From positions 1,984,001-2,048,000 of the forward strand of contig NZ_JAFBCE010000001.1 of assembly GCF_016907555.1 (NCBI RefSeq): a stretch of DNA of 64,000 bases, written 5' to 3'. Each line of letters begins with the position of its first letter. Position 1 is the stretch's first letter. The notes beneath the pieces were generated by a model that was given only the letters and a program-made list of their open reading frames with translations, was not told the DNA's origin and searched no databases. The position numbers and the translations under genes are program-made. Of this stretch, positions 49,453 to 56,676 are shown piece by piece. Origin of the DNA: Microbacterium laevaniformans (lineage in GTDB: Bacteria > Actinomycetota > Actinomycetes > Actinomycetales > Microbacteriaceae).

Positions 49453-50232
49453 GTGTCCAAGCGCATCGAAGTCGAAAACCTCAACGTCTACTACGGCGAT
49501 TTCCTCGCCGTCGAGGGCGTCTCCATGGACATCGAGCCCCGCGCCGTGACGGCGTTCATCGGGCCGTCCGGCTGCGGCAAGTCCACGTTCCTCCGCACGC
49601 TCAACCGCATGCACGAGGTCATCCCGGGCGCCCACGTCGAGGGCAAGGTCCTCGTCGACGGCGACGACCTCTACGGCGCCGGTGTCGACCCCGTGCTCGT
49701 GCGCCGCCATGTCGGGATGGTCTTCCAGCGTCCCAACCCGTTCCCCACGATGTCGATCAAGGAGAACGTGCTGGCGGGCGTCAAGCTCAACAACAAGCGC
49801 ATCTCCAAGAGCGACGCGGATGCCCTCGTCGAGCGCTCGCTGCAGGGCGCGAACCTCTGGAACGAGGTCAAGGACCGTCTCGACAAGCCCGGTGCGGGCC
49901 TGTCGGGCGGCCAGCAGCAGCGCCTGTGCATCGCGCGCGCGATCGCGGTCTCCCCCGACGTGCTGCTGATGGACGAGCCGTGCTCGGCCCTGGACCCGAT
50001 CTCGACATTCGCGATCGAGGAGCTCATCCAGGAGCTGAAGACCGACTACACGATCGTCATCGTCACCCACAACATGCAGCAGGCCTCGCGTGTGTCCGAC
50101 AAGACGGCGTTCTTCAACATCGCCGGTACCGGCAAGCCCGGCAAGCTCATCGAGTACGACAACACCGACACCATCTTCACGGCCCCGTCCGTGCAGGCGA
50201 CCGAGGACTACGTCTCCGGCCGCTTCGGCTGA
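49453..50232 (+). CDS. pstB: Phosphate ABC transporter ATPase PstB
   Basis: The 259-residue ATPase (GTG start) has Walker A ([20 protein letters not shown]), the Pst-typical Q-loop ([13 protein letters not shown]), signature ([16 protein letters not shown]), Walker B ([13 protein letters not shown]) and switch His (IVTHNMQQA). It drives PstSCA. An AAGGAAGG region precedes the start. A palindromic repeat 29 bp downstream could terminate transcription. Confidence 0.96.
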   Translation: MSKRIEVENLNVYYGDFLAVEGVSMDIEPRAVTAFIGPSGCGKSTFLRTLNRMHEVIPGAHVEGKVLVDGDDLYGAGVDPVLVRRHVGMVFQRPNPFPTMSIKENVLAGVKLNNKRISKSDADALVERSLQGANLWNEVKDRLDKPGAGLSGGQQQRLCIARAIAVSPDVLLMDEPCSALDPISTFAIEELIQELKTDYTIVIVTHNMQQASRVSDKTAFFNIAGTGKPGKLIEYDNTDTIFTAPSVQATEDYVSGRFG

Positions 50233-50260
50233 GTCGCCCGGCGGAGAACGGCCACCGCAA

Positions 50261-50342
50261 CCGAACTGCAAGGGTTTCGCAACGACACGCCGCGCGCGGC
50301 GGCATCCGCCCGGCGTGTCGCCTGACGGGCCTTGCCGTTCGG
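50261..50342. repeat. Palindromic repeat, left of the DUF559 gene
   Basis: The outer arms CCGAACTGCAAGG and CCTTGCCGTTCGG pair with one mismatch, and the inner arms CGACACGCCG and CGGCGTGTCG pair perfectly. A sister copy lies at 51341-51421 on the other side of the next gene. Confidence 0.65.
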
Positions 50343-50454
50343 CACGCGGCGACCGTCGGCAACTCGTCCTGCACAGGCCGTGCGGTGTGCGTATTTGTCC
50401 ACGGATGCCGAGAACCGAGCGGTCATGCGCGTGCGAACTGTGCAGGGTGTCGCC

Positions 50455-51291
50455 ATGTGCGATGCGTCCCAGGCCGTCTTCACTACCGGCGCTCTCCTGC
50501 GCTGCGGCTTGTCGCGAAGCCAGTTGCGACAACACATCAGCGCGGGTACGTTCCACCGATGCCGCCGAGGCGTCTACACGACTGTCGCTGCCTGCGACGC
50601 TGCACGAGACATAGGCGCCCACGGCGGACGGTTCGCCTGCGTCACTGCGGCTCGGCACCTGGGGCTCTGGGTTCTGACCGACGATGCGCGGACGCACGTG
50701 TGGCTCTGCGACGGACAGCGGACCTACCATCCCCGCGGATGCGGCTGTGTCGAACACTGGGATGACGGCCCCCTCGGACGCGCCGGGACGAGCGCGTCCG
50801 TGCCGCGCGTCCTGCTGCAGATCCAGCGATGCCACGGCGTCGAAGAGTTCTTCGTCGTGCTCGAATCGGCGCTGCGACTCGGCCTCATCGATGACGATGG
50901 TCGGCGATGGCTGCACGAGCGGGTCGATGCCGCGGGGCGCGAAGCTCTCGCCCTCGCCCGTAACGATGCCGACAGCGGGCTGGAGTCGCTGCTGCGCTGG
51001 CGCCTTCGCCGCCTCGACCTGCGGGTGCAGACCCAGCGCACTGTCGTGGGCGTCGGGCGGGTCGACCTGCTGATCGGGGACCGACTTCTCATCGAAGCGG
51101 ATGGCGTCGACAATCACGATGGTCCGTCGCACCGCCATAAGGACCTCGTGCGCGATGCCAACGCGGCCGCCTGGGGCCTGGTGACGTTGCGATTCGACTA
51201 TGCCCTCATCGTGCACGACTGGGATCTCGTCGAAGCCGCGATCGTCGGCATGCTCGCGACGCTCGCGCAGGCGCCCCGGGTCACCATCTGA
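50455..51291 (+). CDS. AbiEi-like/DUF559 endonuclease-fold protein
   Basis: The 278-residue protein has an N-terminal winged-helix segment (AVFTTGALLRCGLSRSQLRQHI ... HRCRRGVYTT) of the AbiEi/type-IV-antitoxin style and a C-terminal DUF559 (Vsr-like) domain: LESLLRWRLRRLDL, VGRVDLLIGDRLLIEADG, HRHKDLVRDANAAAWG, LRFDYALI. The Asp-Glu-(acid) set suits a metal-dependent nuclease. An earlier ATG at 50425 is possible. The gene is flanked by matching palindromes. The function is unknown; a defence or mobile-cargo role is conceivable. Confidence 0.72.
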   Translation: MCDASQAVFTTGALLRCGLSRSQLRQHISAGTFHRCRRGVYTTVAACDAARDIGAHGGRFACVTAARHLGLWVLTDDARTHVWLCDGQRTYHPRGCGCVEHWDDGPLGRAGTSASVPRVLLQIQRCHGVEEFFVVLESALRLGLIDDDGRRWLHERVDAAGREALALARNDADSGLESLLRWRLRRLDLRVQTQRTVVGVGRVDLLIGDRLLIEADGVDNHDGPSHRHKDLVRDANAAAWGLVTLRFDYALIVHDWDLVEAAIVGMLATLAQAPRVTI

Positions 51292-51340
51292 CGCCCGCCT
51301 CCCCGCCGCCGCTGCGCTCCTCGCCTTCTCCCCTCGCGAC

Positions 51341-51421
51341 GCAACTGCAAGGCGCAGACCTCGACACGCCGGTCACCGCAGGTCACCGCCGGCGTGTCGC
51401 CGCCGACGCCTCGCAGTTCGG
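51341..51421. repeat. Palindromic repeat, right of the DUF559 gene
   Basis: Inner arms CGACACGCCGG and CCGGCGTGTCG are a perfect match (51362-51372 with 51389-51399), with outer AACTGC and GCAGTT arms. It shares both the inner and outer motifs with the copy at 50261-50342. Confidence 0.65.
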
Positions 51422-51470
51422 CATCCGTCATGCCGCGGGGGCCGCGGGGGACGCGGGGGACGCGGGGGCG

Positions 51471-52355
51471 TCAGTCGCGCGGGCTCAGGAGGTACGCGTT
51501 CATGGATGCCGTGAGGGCGGCATCCCCCGCGAGTTCGCGCTCGTCGACCGCCGTGACCGGCGCGGCGAGGCGCACGCTCGACACGAGCCACGCGGCGTCG
51601 GCCGTCTGCAGTTCCGATACGGGGATCGTCTCGTAGCCGGTCTCGAATCCGCGCGCCTCGAGGTGCTCGAACAGGCTGAGCTGCGTGGTCCCATGCAGGA
51701 TGCCGGCGTTCGGCGCCGGCGTGACGAAGGTGTTGCCGCGGCGGAGGATCAGCGAGGCGGTCGGCGCTTCGAGCACGAAGCCGTCGCTCGTGGTGAAGAT
51801 CGCGTCGTCCGCGCCGCGGCGGTGCGCTTCGCGCAGAGCCGCCATGTTCACGGCGTACGACAGCGTCTTCGCTCCCAGCAGCAGCCACGGGGCCCGGGCG
51901 GGGGCGTCGAGCGCATACCCGCGACCGAGGGTGACCACGCGGATGCCGCGCGTGCGCGCCGTCGAGAAATCAGCGGCAGGCGCCGCGGTCACCCACGCGG
52001 TGGGCGTCGGGCCGTGCTCGATGCCCCGACTCAGGATGAGCTTGATGACCGCCTCGCCTGCACCGCATGCGGCGGCGGCCAGCGCGACCGCCTGGCGCCA
52101 CTGCTCGAGGTGGGGATGCGGCAGGTCGCACAGCACGGCCGAATGCGCGAGGCGCGCCAGGTGGGCTTCGACCTCCTGGGCGTGACCGTCGACGACGCCG
52201 ATCGATTCGAAGATGCCGTCGCCGCGCTGCGTGCTGAGCTCGCCGACCGTCAGCGCCGGAGCGGCCGGGTCGACCTCGGTGAACGTCGCCGCGAAATCGT
52301 TGCGGGAATCACCGCTGTCGGCGGGGTCGATCATCAACGCGAAGTGCCAGGCCAT
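51471..52355 (-). CDS. pabC: Class IV aminotransferase, aminodeoxychorismate lyase-like
   Basis: The 294-residue PLP enzyme has QRGDGIFESIGVVDG near the start, KLILSRGI, LLLGAKTLSYAVNMAALREAHRRGADDAIF with the PLP-binding Lys in GAKTLSY, and FVLEAPTASLILRRGNTF. It would release 4-aminobenzoate from aminodeoxychorismate for folate, though branched-chain or D-amino acid transaminases share the fold. It is a single gene with a structured RNA candidate divergently upstream. Confidence 0.82.
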   Translation of the reverse strand: MAWHFALMIDPADSGDSRNDFAATFTEVDPAAPALTVGELSTQRGDGIFESIGVVDGHAQEVEAHLARLAHSAVLCDLPHPHLEQWRQAVALAAAACGAGEAVIKLILSRGIEHGPTPTAWVTAAPAADFSTARTRGIRVVTLGRGYALDAPARAPWLLLGAKTLSYAVNMAALREAHRRGADDAIFTTSDGFVLEAPTASLILRRGNTFVTPAPNAGILHGTTQLSLFEHLEARGFETGYETIPVSELQTADAAWLVSSVRLAAPVTAVDERELAGDAALTASMNAYLLSPRD

Positions 52356-52399
52356 GACCCGAGCCTAGACCGCGGGAATAGCCCGAAGGGACGGTCCGT

Positions 52400-52405
52400 T
52401 ACACT
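52400..52405 (+). promoter_or_regulatory. -10 box of the candidate structured RNA
   Basis: TACACT ends seven bases before the first base of the 12-bp stem at 52412. No good -35 is visible. The spacing would start the RNA almost exactly at the stem. Confidence 0.4.
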
Positions 52406-52411
52406 GGAACA

Positions 52412-52489
52412 GCCGGGCCGCAGTAACCCCGGGCTCCATCTTTCGCCGCTCCGAGCGGCCTCGCGCCGAGAGGCGTTCTGCGGCCCGGC
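52412..52489 (+). ncRNA. Candidate structured RNA, unknown family
   Basis: A perfect 12-bp outer stem (GCCGGGCCGCAG at 52412-52423 with CTGCGGCCCGGC at 52478-52489) encloses about 54 bases. Inside is a perfect 6-bp hairpin (GCCGCT, CCG, AGCGGC at 52445-52459) and a CCTC/GAGG hairpin (about 52459-52473), plus a CCCCGGG run. A -10 box lies just upstream. It is not tRNA, tmRNA or SRP-like to my eye. It could be an sRNA or a leader; no plus-strand gene follows. Confidence 0.45.
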
Positions 52490-52517
52490 ACTTCTCTGCC
52501 CGGACGTCCGAACGCTC

Positions 52518-52652
52518 CGTTTCGACTCGTCACTGCGCTCCTCGCTCAACGACCGGGTGAGGCGCCCGCCCCCGGTCACTGCGCTCCTCGCTCAACGATC
52601 GAAGATGCGCGACAGGCTCCCGGTCGTTGAGCGAGCGCAGCGAGTCGAAACG
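52518..52652. repeat. REP-like repeat cluster
   Basis: Three related copies: 52518-52556 (CGTTTCGACTCG ... CGCTCAACGACCGG), a partial one at 52574-52601, and an inverted one at 52621-52652 (CGGTCGTTGAGCG ... GTCGAAACG). The first and last can pair as a long hairpin. The same sequence occurs at 189-226. Confidence 0.7.
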
Positions 52653-52676
52653 CCCCACGCGACGCCGCACGCCCGG

Positions 52677-53315
52677 TCAGGTCAGCGCGTCGCGCCGCCA
52701 CAGCCCGGCGCACGCCGTGAGATCGCCCGCGTAGGTGTCCAGACGCAGCGCCCGGGTGGTGAACGTACTCGCACGGTTCGGTTCGGTGTCGTCGTAGTCG
52801 TCGGCGAGGTCCGCGGCGCCGGCGGCCTCGACGCGGCAGAACGAGGCGGCGCGTTCCAGGGCGACGGCGAAGTCGCCGGTGAACACGCCGCGCAGGATCT
52901 CGTCGACCAGCGTCATCAGCTCCTCCGGCCCGGCCGGTGTCGGAGCTCCCGCGACGACATCGTCGACCGAGTGCAGCACCGTGCGCCCCCGCTCGTACAG
53001 CAGGGCGGCGGTCGCGGCATCGTCGCGCACCATCAGCTGCAGCAGGTAGAGACGCCACAGCGTCCCGGGCAGCGACTTCGCCGGGGAGTGCGACCACAGC
53101 TCAGCGACGGTCTCGAGGCCGTGGGCGTCGGTGAACGTGATCAACCGCTCGACGACGGCATCCGTGGGCTCGTCGCGCACGCGCGTGATCAAGGCGGATG
53201 CCGTGGCGTGCGCGATCCGCGACACGTCGGCCGGGTCGGTGGAGCCGAACCGACGGTCGAACGTGTCCGCCGGCCGATGGACGGGGCGGTGATAGTCCCG
53301 GGGCTCGTCGCTCAT
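52677..53315 (-). CDS. Helical protein of unknown function
   Basis: The 212-residue protein is predominantly alpha-helical (IAHATASALITRVRDEPTDAVVERLITF; LWRLYLLQLMVRDDAATAALLYERG; GVFTGDFAVALERAASFCRVEAAG). It has no membrane segment or catalytic motif that I can see. Comparable proteins occur in Microbacteriaceae as hypothetical genes. It lies alone between the REP cluster and rskA on the same strand as rskA-sigK, with a 33-bp gap. Confidence 0.7.
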   Translation of the reverse strand: MSDEPRDYHRPVHRPADTFDRRFGSTDPADVSRIAHATASALITRVRDEPTDAVVERLITFTDAHGLETVAELWSHSPAKSLPGTLWRLYLLQLMVRDDAATAALLYERGRTVLHSVDDVVAGAPTPAGPEELMTLVDEILRGVFTGDFAVALERAASFCRVEAAGAADLADDYDDTEPNRASTFTTRALRLDTYAGDLTACAGLWRRDALT

Positions 53316-53348
53316 CGTTCCAGGCTACCGGCGGCCGCAGCGGTGGGC

Positions 53349-54161
53349 TCAGGCGGTGGTCGGGATGGCGATGATGGGCTTGGTGGTCGGATTGCCGTCG
53401 GGCGAGCCTCCGGCCTGTTCGATGGTCACGGCGATGGTGTCGCCGGGCTGCATCGTCCCGCTGAGCTCCGCGGTGGTCACCGAGCCGGACGCGTCGAAGG
53501 TGCCCGCCGCGATCGGCTGGGTTCCGCGCACGAACCACAGTTCGAAGGTGCGATCGTTCGGCAGCTCGGGCAACCCGTCGGCGACCAGCACCACTTTGCC
53601 GACACTGGCCGACCAGTGCGCCGTGGCCTCGCCGCCCTGGAAGCTGACCTGCGCCGACGAGGCGTCGGGGGCCGACTGGATCTGCTCCAGCGCGGTCACC
53701 GCGGCCGGCGTACGCCACAGGTTGGTCAGGGCTCCGGTGCCCCACCCTATTGCGACGAGCAGTGCGACCGAGGCGACGAGAGCGAAAAGTCCGCGCGTCC
53801 AGTTTCGACGCTGCACCGCCTGCACCACTTCTGTCGGCGGCGCGACCGGAGCGGTTTCGGCGCGCTCCTCCTCCTCGACGGCGGATGCCGCGGCATCCGC
53901 TGCGGTCGGCGACTCGTCGGTGTCGATCGCCCGCATCAGTCGCGAGCGGAGGTCCATCGGCGGAGCGACGGGCGGGATGCCGTCGGCCAGGACGTCGATG
54001 GTGGCCGCGTCGAGGCGGGCGACCTGTTCCCACTCGGGGTGCGCGGCCAGGGCAGCCTGATAGGCGCGCTCGTCGTCGAGCGACAGCGCGTTCAGCGCGT
54101 GCCCTGCCGAGAGCTCGGCAAACTCGTCTGCTCCGATGTCTCGGTACTCGCGGTCGTTCAT
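53349..54161 (-). CDS. rskA: Anti-sigma-K factor RskA
   Basis: The 270-residue protein has an N-terminal anti-sigma domain (ADEFAELSAGHALNALSLDDERAYQAALAAHPEWEQV), one membrane helix (about 120-145, GLFALVASVALLVAIGWGTG) and an extracytoplasmic RskA domain (VLVADGLPELPNDRTFELWFV; AAGTFDASGSVTTAEL; AVTIEQAGGS). It holds SigK inactive at the membrane and is proteolysed on a signal. Its ATG overlaps the sigK stop by 4 bp. The domain order is normal. Confidence 0.92.
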   Translation of the reverse strand: MNDREYRDIGADEFAELSAGHALNALSLDDERAYQAALAAHPEWEQVARLDAATIDVLADGIPPVAPPMDLRSRLMRAIDTDESPTAADAAASAVEEEERAETAPVAPPTEVVQAVQRRNWTRGLFALVASVALLVAIGWGTGALTNLWRTPAAVTALEQIQSAPDASSAQVSFQGGEATAHWSASVGKVVLVADGLPELPNDRTFELWFVRGTQPIAAGTFDASGSVTTAELSGTMQPGDTIAVTIEQAGGSPDGNPTTKPIIAIPTTA

Positions 54162-54757
54162 GACGTCACCCCCATCTCCTGCCTCAGGCGCGACAAACCG
54201 TCGCGCATTCTTGTTTTGATCGTCCCCAGGGGCGATCCCACCAGTGCGGCGATCTCGCTCTGAGAATATCCCCCGACATACGACAGCAGCAGTGCTTCGC
54301 GCTGCGCATCGGGAAGTGCGTCCATCGCTCGGGCGACGCGCCTGCTTTCGATACGCAGGGCGACCTGATCGTCGACGCTGTCCTGGCCGCTGTTCAGTTC
54401 GCGCAGTCCCGCCTTCTCGTCGCGCTCGGTGCTGGCGCGTGTGGAACGCACCCGGTCGACGGCGCGACGGTGGGCGATGGTGAGGACCCAGGACCGTCCC
54501 TGTCCCTTGTTCGGAGCGAAGCCCGAAGCGGATTGCCACACCTCGAGAAACACGTCCTGGAGCACTTCTTCGCTGAGCGCACGGTTCACGAGCACGCGCA
54601 GGATGAGTCCGAACGCGCGCGGCGCGAGCATGTCGTAGAGCTGTCCGAACGCGGCGCGGTCGCCCGCGGCGACGCGCACCAGAAGCTCCCCGGCGTGATC
54701 GCGTGCCGGCGAATCCTCGGGTACGTCCACACCGTCGATGACCATCTCTCTCAGCAT
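54158..54757 (-). CDS. sigK: ECF sigma factor SigK
   Basis: The 199-residue ECF sigma factor has region 2 ([41 protein letters not shown] and [19 protein letters not shown]) and region 4 ([43 protein letters not shown]). It is the SigK class, which in M. tuberculosis drives mpt70/mpt83. It is paired with RskA. A fasciclin lipoprotein with a SigK-like promoter lies divergently beside it. Confidence 0.9.
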   Translation of the reverse strand: MLREMVIDGVDVPEDSPARDHAGELLVRVAAGDRAAFGQLYDMLAPRAFGLILRVLVNRALSEEVLQDVFLEVWQSASGFAPNKGQGRSWVLTIAHRRAVDRVRSTRASTERDEKAGLRELNSGQDSVDDQVALRIESRRVARAMDALPDAQREALLLSYVGGYSQSEIAALVGSPLGTIKTRMRDGLSRLRQEMGVTS

Positions 54758-54944
54758 GCCGTATCACCGTCCTCCTGTCGTGCAGCCCGCGCGCGGGTGG
54801 CGCGGAAAGACCGCGTGTGCTACGACCGCACCTCCCGGCGCTGAGCGCCCGTCTGCCGGCAGATTCTCGGAGCCCGACCGTTGTTCGGCGTCCGCGACCG
54901 ATCGGATTGATCTCGGACCAGGTCGAACGGATCCGAACTTTCTC

Positions 54945-54971
54945 CCATCCGATATCTCTCGGGCTCCGAAG
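54945..54971 (+). promoter_or_regulatory. SigK-like promoter of the fasciclin gene
   Basis: CCATCC (54945-54950) and CCGAAG (54966-54971) are 15 bases apart, close to the reported mycobacterial SigK consensus (CCATCC and CCGAAT). It is upstream of the fasciclin lipoprotein. Confidence 0.6.
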
Positions 54972-55035
54972 GACCTGTCGAGACCGCACCACGCGGCTCG
55001 GCAGGACTAACCATTCCGCTCACATGGAGGACATC

Positions 55036-55698
55036 ATGCTCAGCAAGACGAAGAAGATCACTGCCGCTCTGACGCTCACCCTCGCCGGCGCTTTCGCCCT
55101 GTCGGCATGTTCGATGGGTTCGTCGTCGACCTCGGCGACCACGCCCCCCGCGATGAGCGAAGAGACGCAGTCGATGGCTCCGTCTCCGTCGACCATGGAC
55201 CCCGCCGCCAACCTCGTCGGCCCGGGCTGCGCCGCCTACGCCGAGGCTGTCCCGTCCGGCGCCGGCTCCGTCGAGGGGATGTCGCAGGCCCCCGTCGCCA
55301 CAGCCGCCTCGAACAACCCGCTGCTGAAGACGCTCGTCGCCGCAGTCAGCGGCCAGCTGAACCCCGACGTGAACCTGGTCGACACGCTCAACGGCAGCCA
55401 GTTCACGGTCTTCGCGCCCGTCGATGACGCGTTCGCCAAGATCGACGCCGCCACGATCGACTCCCTGAAGACCGACAGCGCCACGCTGACCAAGATCCTC
55501 ACGTACCACGTGGTTCCCGGCCAGCTCGCCCCGTCGGAGATCGACGGCACCCACAAGACCGTCGAGGGCGGCGACGTCACCGTCACCGGCTCGGGCGACA
55601 ACATCATGGTCAACGGCGCCAAGGTCATCTGCGGTGGCGTCCAGACCGCCAACGCCACGGTGTACCTGATCGACTCGGTGCTCATGCCCACCAACTGA
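55036..55698 (+). CDS. Fasciclin-domain lipoprotein (MPT83-like)
   Basis: The 220-residue lipoprotein has a signal peptide with lipobox (FALSAC, Cys at residue 24), a Ser/Thr/Pro linker, and one FAS1 domain ([25 protein letters not shown] ... [17 protein letters not shown] ... [12 protein letters not shown]). GGAGG precedes the ATG. MPT70/MPT83 in M. tuberculosis are FAS1 proteins under SigK, so this matches the neighbouring sigK-rskA pair. Its role is probably surface or cell-envelope interaction. Confidence 0.92.
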   Translation: MLSKTKKITAALTLTLAGAFALSACSMGSSSTSATTPPAMSEETQSMAPSPSTMDPAANLVGPGCAAYAEAVPSGAGSVEGMSQAPVATAASNNPLLKTLVAAVSGQLNPDVNLVDTLNGSQFTVFAPVDDAFAKIDAATIDSLKTDSATLTKILTYHVVPGQLAPSEIDGTHKTVEGGDVTVTGSGDNIMVNGAKVICGGVQTANATVYLIDSVLMPTN

Positions 55699-55718
55699 TC
55701 GTTTCGATCACCCCCGGT

Positions 55719-55753
55719 CGAGGCCGCCGGCGCACTGCGCGTCGGCGGCCTCG
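55719..55753. terminator. Terminator between fasciclin and HNH genes
   Basis: A perfect 11-bp stem, CGAGGCCGCCG with CGGCGGCCTCG, with a 13-base loop, lies between convergent genes. Confidence 0.75.
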
Positions 55754-55758
55754 TCGCG

Positions 55759-56244
55759 TCATCCGTGTCGTTCCGCACGCGAACGCCAGTTCTGTGGGGC
55801 CCTCTCGAGGGTGGCGATCGCGTGGCAGTTTCGGCACCTCACGTCGCACTTGTCGACTTCGTCCTGAATGATCCGGATGCTGAAGCCCTCTTTCACCAGT
55901 TGCATCACGTCTTTGCGTTTGGAGCTCTGGGGCCTGTGGTCGAAATCGAGAACACGGATGTCCCCTATCCCGCAGTCCACGCACGGATGAGAACGCAGGT
56001 AGGCGAGGAGGTGCTCTTTCGCCTCGACCCGACGCCTCGCGGTGCGCGCGACGACGACGCGAACATGTTGTTCGCGATGCTCCGCGTAGTAGCGCCGCGA
56101 AGACGCGCGGTTGCATTCGCGGCACGTCTCCTGAAGGCCATCCGGACGCCGCCGCTTGCGATTGAACTCCGTGAGCGACTTGGTCTCGTGACACGTGCCG
56201 CACTCTTTGGCAGTACCTGAACTGAGGACTTCTCGCGACGTCAT
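55759..56244 (-). CDS. HNH-type endonuclease-like zinc protein
   Basis: The 161-residue protein has two zinc-knuckle pairs: CGTCHETKSLTEFNRKRRRP with CRECNRASSRRYY, and CVDCGIGDIRVLDFDHRPQ with CRNCHAI. The second half matches HNH-type nucleases (DFDH and the final CxNCH). It lies on the same strand as the split tRNA-Lys, 36 bp downstream of its 3' end. It may be a homing-type nuclease associated with the intron, or a free-standing HNH protein. Confidence 0.75.
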   Translation of the reverse strand: MTSREVLSSGTAKECGTCHETKSLTEFNRKRRRPDGLQETCRECNRASSRRYYAEHREQHVRVVVARTARRRVEAKEHLLAYLRSHPCVDCGIGDIRVLDFDHRPQSSKRKDVMQLVKEGFSIRIIQDEVDKCDVRCRNCHAIATLERAPQNWRSRAERHG

Positions 56245-56280
56245 GACGATGGTCTACAACCACCGTCGGACATCGCTGCG

Positions 56281-56617
56281 TGGTGCCCCCACAGGGACTC
56301 GAACCCTGGACCCACGGATTAACCTGCTGCACGAGGTTTCCCCCGCCACCGTTCTACCGGCTTGCAGTCTGGACTATATCTTCACCTTCGGCCTGACCGG
56401 TCAGGTGCGCCGCGTGTAGTCTCTGAGGTTCCCTTGCGGTTACCTGCTGATTACCCAATCCCTCGGATTTTCACTGCCAGATGACCAGCATCCGGCGAGT
56501 ACCTCGGGCTCTCAGGGCGTTCCAGCATATAGCGGCGGTCATCCAGCGCATTTCTACGCTGGCGCTCCATTGTGTTCTGTTGAAGTCCGTTGCTCTAACC
56601 AACTGAGCTATAGGGGC
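56281..56617 (-). tRNA. tRNA-Lys (anticodon TTT) interrupted by a group I intron
   Basis: The 5' exon (56583-56617) begins GCCCCTATAGCTCAGTTGG and ends ACGGACTT. The 3' exon (56281-56322) begins TTAATCCGT and ends with TGGGGGC, A and an encoded CCA. Joined, the acceptor, anticodon stem ACGGA/TCCGT and T arm pair properly, and the loop becomes CTTTTAA, that of tRNA-Lys(UUU). The 260-base insertion sits in the anticodon loop. Confidence 0.88.
56323..56582 (-). ncRNA. Group I self-splicing intron in tRNA-Lys
   Basis: The 260-base intron follows U of the 5' exon and ends in G, as group I introns do. It has the conserved R element CTCAGAGACTAC (minus strand, about 56415-56426) and the S element AAGATATAGTCC (56371-56382), whose GACTA and TAGTC pair as P7. 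It contains no long frame, so it is a small ribozyme without an internal endonuclease. This resembles the tRNA-type (IC3) class. Splicing is required for a functional tRNA. Confidence 0.88.
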
Positions 56618-56676
56618 GGCATCAGCCTAGCAAGCGCGCAGCACCACAGCATCCATCGCCCGACTACTCTCGGAAC

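Noticed and set aside
48280..51216. A 978-codon minus-strand frame
   Set aside because: It opposes pstC, pstA, pstB and the DUF559 gene, all with clear motifs, and has no recognisable domain itself.
52412..52489. SRP (4.5S) RNA or a tRNA-like RNA
   Set aside because: The conserved SRP apical loop with GGAAGGAAGCA-like sequence is absent, and no cloverleaf can be drawn.
51663..54263. A long plus-strand open frame of 866 codons
   Set aside because: It is antisense to pabC, the helical protein and rskA and has the Arg/Gly/His-rich composition of a high-GC shadow frame.
56281..56617. Two unrelated tRNA fragments or a degenerate tRNA instead of an intron
   Set aside because: The halves complement each other perfectly in every stem and the insert carries paired group I core sequences and correct splice-site bases.
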